DNA from: Aquimarina sp. Aq78
GTDB lineage: Bacteria; Bacteroidota; Bacteroidia; Flavobacteriales; Flavobacteriaceae
Direction: 5' to 3'
Assembly: GCF_900299525.1 (NCBI RefSeq)
Contig: NZ_OMKA01000029.1
Coordinates: 1-64,000, forward strand
Length of the DNA stretch: 64,000 nucleotides
Of the stretch, positions 59,601 through 64,000 are shown one piece after another. A model generated the notes under the pieces. The model made no database searches. It was not told where the DNA came from and saw only the letters and a program-made list of their open reading frames with translations. Position 1 is the stretch's first letter. The number at the start of each line of letters is the position of its first letter. The translations under genes and the position numbers were made by a program.

Positions 59601-60431
59601 TTATAGTTGTTTTCCATATATCCAGCTATCTATTACCCGATGTCCTGTTTGATTATAGGAAACCTGAAAGTTATTAGCTTCTAGGAATTTTGACATTGTA
59701 ACTTTAATCTCTCGATCATCCTCAAAAAGAAAATCATGGCAGGAGATAGCAATATTCTTAGTAATCTTAATTGCATTTTCCATACCTTCTATCATATGTA
59801 GTTCGGACCCTTCAATATTAACCTTAAGAAAATCAATGTTTGTTATATTATTTTCTTCTACAAAATGATCTAAAGTGACCCCGTCTACTTCGATTCCCTT
59901 AGATTTTTTATTTATATAATCAACTTGATAATTATTCGTTTCTTCAATCCACAACTTTTGATTGCTATTAGTAATGGCCAGATTTAAATTTTCGGAAGTC
60001 TTAATTTGGTTTTTGGCACATAATTCTACAAGTTTTTGATGACTTGCTCTACTAGCTTCTATAGAATATATTTTACCTTCATTTTCTGTTTTTTCATCAA
60101 AAAACAACGTTTCTGTTCCTATACCTGCACCAATATCTACAATTACGTCACCTTTTTTAGGTATATAATATTGACATGCTATCCTTTCGATACTTTGATA
60201 AAGTTTCTTTTTACTAAAATTGAAATATGGTTGCTGTACCAGATAAAGATATTGCTCTCCATTTTTTAACCAATACATATCATAATCTACATCATATTCT
60301 ACCCGGTTATTAGAGTCTTCTAACACTCTGCTAATCCATCCTAAAAAAGATGCTTTCCGGGTTTTCCCCGGAATCAAAGTCATAATACCATTAAGTATTC
60401 CCGATATTATTTTTTTTAAGATCTGTTTCAT
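59601..60431 (-). CDS. FkbM-family methyltransferase
   Basis: This 276-residue SAM-dependent methyltransferase shows motif I VIVDIGAGIGTETLFF, the acidic YSIEASRASHQKL, and the FkbM hallmark segments VDGVTLDHFVEENNITNIDFLKVNIEGSELHMIEGME and AISCHDF. FkbM enzymes O-methylate sugars or polyketides. It adjoins the GT4 gene without a gap and probably methylates a sugar of the exopolysaccharide. Confidence 0.92.
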   Translation of the reverse strand: MKQILKKIISGILNGIMTLIPGKTRKASFLGWISRVLEDSNNRVEYDVDYDMYWLKNGEQYLYLVQQPYFNFSKKKLYQSIERIACQYYIPKKGDVIVDIGAGIGTETLFFDEKTENEGKIYSIEASRASHQKLVELCAKNQIKTSENLNLAITNSNQKLWIEETNNYQVDYINKKSKGIEVDGVTLDHFVEENNITNIDFLKVNIEGSELHMIEGMENAIKITKNIAISCHDFLFEDDREIKVTMSKFLEANNFQVSYNQTGHRVIDSWIYGKQL

Positions 60432-60449
60432 CTCTTTAGATTTTTAATA

Positions 60450-61892
60450 TTACCTTGTCATTATCTTACTCGTAATAAGGTTTTTAATTTCAATTAATTC
60501 TCTAAATTTTAGCATATAGGATAGTACATAGTATATCCCTAAACTTATTCCTGTTCCTAAGATCAGTTGGATTAAATAGCTACTAAACATTTCACTAATA
60601 AAAAATCCTATTCCTGTAGCTACTATACTAACTAACAGATATGGAAGAAGATCTATTAATTGATCGAAACCTGAATAATCGACATACTTCTTGGTATAGT
60701 GTGAGTTAATAAAAAACCCGAAAAAAGAAACCAAAACGTAACCTATACTTAAGGGGATCAATCCAAATCTATAGGTCACCAGAATTGCAACAACAGTGAG
60801 TACATTTTTTATGAGTTCTAATTTCAAGAATAAATCAGATCTTCCTTTAGCATTCAAAAAATTAAGATTGATATATTGTAGTGGATGAAAAATAATTTCT
60901 AACGATAATATCTGAAGTAGAATAACTGTGGGCAGCCATTTACTAGTAATTAAAACCAAAATAATAGGTTTGGCATAAAATATAAGTACTGTAATAATAG
61001 GAAATAACAGGAAACCAGTAAGTTTAACACTTCGCTCTAAAAGGTTCTTAACCTTTGAGTCCTCATCAATAACTTTTACTAAAACAGGAAAAGTAACACT
61101 TTGAAGAATCGTGGTTACCAAAGTTTCTGGAATTTGTTTAAATAAAGTAGCTCTGGTAAAATATCCCAATTCTTCTGCTTTATAGATTTTACCAATTATA
61201 ATAAGGTAAATGTTCTTAAAAAATATTTTAAGTAATCCAGAAATCATTAGTTTAGAGCCAAATCCAAAAAGGGTCTTAAAAGATTGTTTATCAAAAATCA
61301 AACTAGGTTTCCATTGATTTAAGACCCAGAATAAAATTGCAATTGATAGACTTCTCACAATAGTTTGATACACTAAAGTCCAAACGCCATATCCATTAAC
61401 TGCCAGATAAATACCAACAATTCCTCCAAGTAGTGCAGAAACAATATTGATTATAGCCAGTGTTTTAAAATCAATTTTGGTGGTAAGAAACGCTCTATGA
61501 ACAATGGTTGTGGATACAATTATAATATTGATCCCAATAACTTTTATAATATCTACTAGTATTGGTGTTTCATAGAAATCTCCTATAAAACCAGATCCAA
61601 TAAATAAAATGCCATATAGAATAAAACCTACAATGATATTAAAGAAAAATATTGTAGAATAGTCATTATTATTTACATTTTTTTTCTGTACCAATGCAGT
61701 AAAAAACCCACTATCTACTAAGGACTGAGATATTGCAAGAAAAATAGCTATCATTCCGATGAGGCCATAATCTTCTGGCATAAGTATTCTTGCTAATACA
61801 ATACCTAAAATGAATTGTATCATTAGCGTCGAAAACTTATCAATACTACTCCACACTAATCCAATAGTTGTTTTTCTTTTCAAAATACTCAC
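60450..61892 (-). CDS. Wzx/WzxC-like polysaccharide flippase
   Basis: This 480-residue protein has about 12 to 14 transmembrane helices. It starts SILKRKTTIGLVWSSIDKFSTLMIQFILGIVLARILMPEDYGLIGMIAIF, the standard N-terminus of the MOP-superfamily polysaccharide exporters. It then has FLTTKIDFKTLAIINIVSA and a central GFGSKLMISGLL. It should move the undecaprenyl-linked repeat unit to the periplasm. The start is GTG 61892, with no better ATG nearby. It is the gene before the WbpB/WbpD-like pair in transcription order. Confidence 0.92.
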   Translation of the reverse strand: MSILKRKTTIGLVWSSIDKFSTLMIQFILGIVLARILMPEDYGLIGMIAIFLAISQSLVDSGFFTALVQKKNVNNNDYSTIFFFNIIVGFILYGILFIGSGFIGDFYETPILVDIIKVIGINIIIVSTTIVHRAFLTTKIDFKTLAIINIVSALLGGIVGIYLAVNGYGVWTLVYQTIVRSLSIAILFWVLNQWKPSLIFDKQSFKTLFGFGSKLMISGLLKIFFKNIYLIIIGKIYKAEELGYFTRATLFKQIPETLVTTILQSVTFPVLVKVIDEDSKVKNLLERSVKLTGFLLFPIITVLIFYAKPIILVLITSKWLPTVILLQILSLEIIFHPLQYINLNFLNAKGRSDLFLKLELIKNVLTVVAILVTYRFGLIPLSIGYVLVSFFGFFINSHYTKKYVDYSGFDQLIDLLPYLLVSIVATGIGFFISEMFSSYLIQLILGTGISLGIYYVLSYMLKFRELIEIKNLITSKIMTR

Positions 61893-61950
61893 GAGTAGTT
61901 GTTTTTATATAAAATAACCGAATTCTAAAATCAAATCTTATGCTAAAAAA

Positions 61951-62922
61951 TTAGGTATACTGTACTTTTTTTGATCTGTTTAAAAAAGGGTGATACTCTC
62001 CTCTTAACGGGCTTAATTCTGCATTTCTAATATCATGTACTAATTGTATGGACGGTTTTGCATCAATCAACCCAAAACCATTATTATTTAGAATTTCTAT
62101 ATAACTTTTGGTGTGTAATTCTGTAAAACCAGAGCTAAATTCAATTTCTTTTCCATCAACCTGGATAGAACGATATGTTCTTTGATTTTTCATTTTAACA
62201 GACTCAGGTATATTTTCATAATCTATGGATAGAAACCATCTTACACGTGCTTTTTCTAGTTCTAAATATCCAGAGGCACTATAAAGATCATGTTTGTGCA
62301 CAATATTCTCTGTTGCTCCTCCAAATATCCAAAGTAGCATATCAAAAAAGTGAACTCCGATATTGGTTGCCATTCCTCCTGACTTGCCAATTTCTCCTTT
62401 CCAGGAGCTATTATACCAACTACCTCTTGAGGTAAGATAGGTAAGGTCTATGTCATATATTTTATCCTTGGGCCCTTCATCAATCATTTTTTTTAGAGCT
62501 ACTATACTATGGTGTAATCGCAGTTGTAAAATTGTATTTACTTTCCTCTCACATTCTTTTTCAATTTCAATTAGAGGTTCTATATTCCAGGGATTCAAAA
62601 CAAGGGGTTTTTCGCAGATCGCATTGGCTCCTCTGCGAAGTGCCATTCTTATATGCGCATCATGTAAATAATTTGGAGTACAAATACTTACATAATCTAA
62701 TATAATTCCTTTTCTTCTTTTAAGTTTTTCGAGATGTCTGTCGAAACGTTCAAATTCTACAAAAAAATCGGCATCTGGGAAATAACTATCCAATACTCCT
62801 ACACTATCAAATTTATCTAATGCAGCAAGAAGGTTATTATTTGTTTCTTTAATAGCTTTAAGGTGCTTTGGAGCCACATAACCTGCTGCGCCAATCAATG
62901 CAAAGTTTTTTTTCATCATCAT
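61951..62922 (-). CDS. WbpB/WlbA-like Gfo/Idh/MocA oxidoreductase
   Basis: The product has 323 residues. The Rossmann N-terminus is FALIGAAGYVAPKHLKAIKET, followed by DYVSICTPNYLHDAHIRMAL and EKPLVLNPWNIE, the catalytic lysine motif. The C-terminal sheet domain contains GMATNIGVHFFDMLLWIFG. It closely matches WbpB/WlbA, which oxidises UDP-N-acetylglucosaminuronate to the 3-keto sugar in UDP-2,3-diacetamido-2,3-dideoxy-uronate synthesis. Three consecutive ATGs (62914-62922) allow slightly different starts. It is immediately followed by an acyltransferase of the same pathway. Confidence 0.88.
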   Translation of the reverse strand: MMMKKNFALIGAAGYVAPKHLKAIKETNNNLLAALDKFDSVGVLDSYFPDADFFVEFERFDRHLEKLKRRKGIILDYVSICTPNYLHDAHIRMALRRGANAICEKPLVLNPWNIEPLIEIEKECERKVNTILQLRLHHSIVALKKMIDEGPKDKIYDIDLTYLTSRGSWYNSSWKGEIGKSGGMATNIGVHFFDMLLWIFGGATENIVHKHDLYSASGYLELEKARVRWFLSIDYENIPESVKMKNQRTYRSIQVDGKEIEFSSGFTELHTKSYIEILNNNGFGLIDAKPSIQLVHDIRNAELSPLRGEYHPFLNRSKKVQYT

Positions 62923-62991
62923 GTCTTTTTTAGTTACACTTTAAGAGATTCAATCACGTATCTGATATTACAGAATGGGGTATAGTAGGAA

Positions 62992-63588
62992 TTAAAATTC
63001 CTTTTTGACAGGTTGTGTTTTAAAAACTTGTTGATTCTTTAATTCATATATCTCATTGCTTTCGGGGCAGACTGCAATGCCGTCTTTATCAAACTCTAAA
63101 CGATGACCATACTCACTCATCCATCCAATTTGCCTGGCTGGATTTCCTACAACCAGTGCATATGGTTTTATATTTTTGGTTACAACGGCTCCGGCTCCGA
63201 TAAAAGCATATGTGCCAATATCATGACCACAAACTATGGTTGCGTTTGCTCCAATCGTTGCTCCTTCACCTACGTTTGTTTTACTATATAGTCCTCTTCT
63301 ATTCACTCCACTCCTAGGGTTTACAACATTAGTAAATACACACGATGGACCCAGAAATACATCATCTTCACAAACAACACCGGTATATACCGATACGTTA
63401 TTTTGTATTTTTACATTATCACCTATAATAACCTGTGGAGAGATCACTACATTCTGGCCGATATTGCAATGTTTACCTATACTACAGTCAATCATAATAT
63501 GAGAGAAATGCCATATTTTGGTATCGCTACCAATGTTGCATCCATGATCTATTATTGCAGTTTCATGTACATAATAGTTTAGTTTCAT
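62992..63588 (-). CDS. WbpD/WlbB-like left-handed beta-helix acetyltransferase
   Basis: This 198-residue acetyltransferase is built of hexapeptide repeats: [24 protein letters not shown] at the N-terminus, then [24 protein letters not shown], and [48 protein letters not shown]. WbpD/WlbB N-acetylates the 3-amino group of UDP-GlcNAc(3N)A. Placement next to the WbpB-like gene supports this reaction. The aminotransferase WbpE and epimerase WbpI expected for the pathway are not in the window and may lie beyond the right edge. Confidence 0.87.
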   Translation of the reverse strand: MKLNYYVHETAIIDHGCNIGSDTKIWHFSHIMIDCSIGKHCNIGQNVVISPQVIIGDNVKIQNNVSVYTGVVCEDDVFLGPSCVFTNVVNPRSGVNRRGLYSKTNVGEGATIGANATIVCGHDIGTYAFIGAGAVVTKNIKPYALVVGNPARQIGWMSEYGHRLEFDKDGIAVCPESNEIYELKNQQVFKTQPVKKEF

Positions 63589-63616
63589 ATATTATATTTA
63601 ATTATATCTCACTTAT

Positions 63617-64000
63617 TTATAACCACATTACAACCGAAATAGAATGTTGTAAATGATTTGCGTTTCCTGGAGTATTGTTATCCATAGAAAATTTTCCTAA
63701 TGTTTGAAAATTAAGCCACATATACACCCCAAGTCTAATGTTTAAACCTAGCCCAATATTTAATGTATTATTAATAACTTCGTTAAAAAAATTTCCTCCC
63801 CATCCACCTATCAAATAACCAGTGTATTCTGCATGTCTTGGATCGTTCCAATAGTTAGATGTATAGTTTTTAACCATCAAGTCAACGGCAAAATAATTGA
63901 TAGTTTCTACACTAAAAACGCTATTTATTTTTTTGCCACTCTGAAATTTATTGATTGATGTTGATAGCTCAATTCCATAATCATAATCAAACCTTTTTTC
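63617..64000 (-). CDS. Outer-membrane beta-barrel protein, 5' part missing (window edge)
   Basis: The frame is open from the right edge of the window to the stop codon at 63617, so only the C-terminal 127 residues are visible. The alternating hydrophobic/aromatic pattern (FDYDYGIELSTSINKF, YTGYLIGGWGGNFFNEV, NIGLGLNIRLGVYMWLNFQTLG) and the end HSISVVMWL are typical of an outer-membrane barrel. Its position at the front of an exopolysaccharide operon suggests a capsule-assembly (Wzi-like) protein, which is inference. A short internal start at about 63877 would miss most of the frame and is not used. Confidence 0.6.
   Translation of the reverse strand, partial: EKRFDYDYGIELSTSINKFQSGKKINSVFSVETINYFAVDLMVKNYTSNYWNDPRHAEYTGYLIGGWGGNFFNEVINNTLNIGLGLNIRLGVYMWLNFQTLGKFSMDNNTPGNANHLQHSISVVMWL

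Overview
The window comes from a marine-type Flavobacteriaceae genome (Bacteroidota), probably close to Aquimarina. The basis is the low GC content, the TAnnTTTG-type -7 promoter elements, the absence of clear Shine-Dalgarno sites, two TonB-dependent-type outer-membrane receptors, type IX secretion (T9SS) sorting domains with PorP/SprF and PorE-like partners, and many signal-peptide-II lipoproteins. Genus is inference. No phage, transposase, CRISPR array or rRNA is visible. One tRNA-Thr(TGT) lies at 32149..32221 on the minus strand.

Layout. 1..388 is AT-rich and gene-free. 389..7421 holds a CarboxypepD/plug/barrel outer-membrane protein, a FabH-like ketoacyl synthase, an orphan T9SS sorting domain, and a TPR histidine kinase/LuxR response regulator pair. 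7422..8373 is gene-free but hairpin-rich. htpG follows at 8374, then a small lipoprotein, a membrane-anchored LuxR-type regulator and a second TonB-type barrel (to 14345). 14443..16517 looks like a compact thiol-related regulon: a CPVC thioredoxin-like protein, a lipoprotein, a DUF2024 protein and a MarR-type regulator with a cysteine cluster, with near-identical palindromes in front of its units. 16646..29983 is mixed accessory and housekeeping: a serine hydrolase, DUF6503-like lipoprotein, lipoprotein astacin, DoxX-like proteins, AraC regulator, S1/P1 nuclease, an alpha/beta hydrolase lacking its nucleophile serine, HAD phosphatase, M61 peptidase, DUF819 permease and a DUF4369-like lipoprotein.

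30129..32044 has two double-glycine-leader peptide genes, one a 48-codon gene, on either side of an M43-type lipoprotein metalloprotease. 32149..34245 has the tRNA, a small conserved protein, a 162-bp inverted-repeat element and a bcp-queD-idi operon. 34477..40536 is a T9SS module of PorE-like OmpA protein, PorP/SprF protein and large type B cargo. prfC follows, then a methyltransferase.

43988..64000 is a large minus-strand exopolysaccharide locus. It encodes a Wzc tyrosine autokinase/co-polymerase, an unusual phosphoglycosyltransferase fusion, an SGNH/MBOAT O-acetylation pair, a NodB-type deacetylase, DUF354 and GT4 glycosyltransferases, a FemAB/GNAT-like transferase, an ATP-grasp ligase, an asparagine-synthetase-like protein, a polytopic Wzy/GT-C protein, an FkbM methyltransferase, a Wzx flippase, and WbpB/WbpD-like enzymes for a diacetamido-uronic acid. 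An outer-membrane protein gene is cut by the window end. Most genes overlap or nearly touch, so they are probably cotranscribed. The combination suggests an acidic, O-acetylated, O-methylated glycan that may carry amino-acid or amide decorations.

The most novel-looking items are the three amide-forming enzymes inside the glycan locus, the MarR/palindrome thiol regulon, and the two RiPP-like precursors beside a protease.
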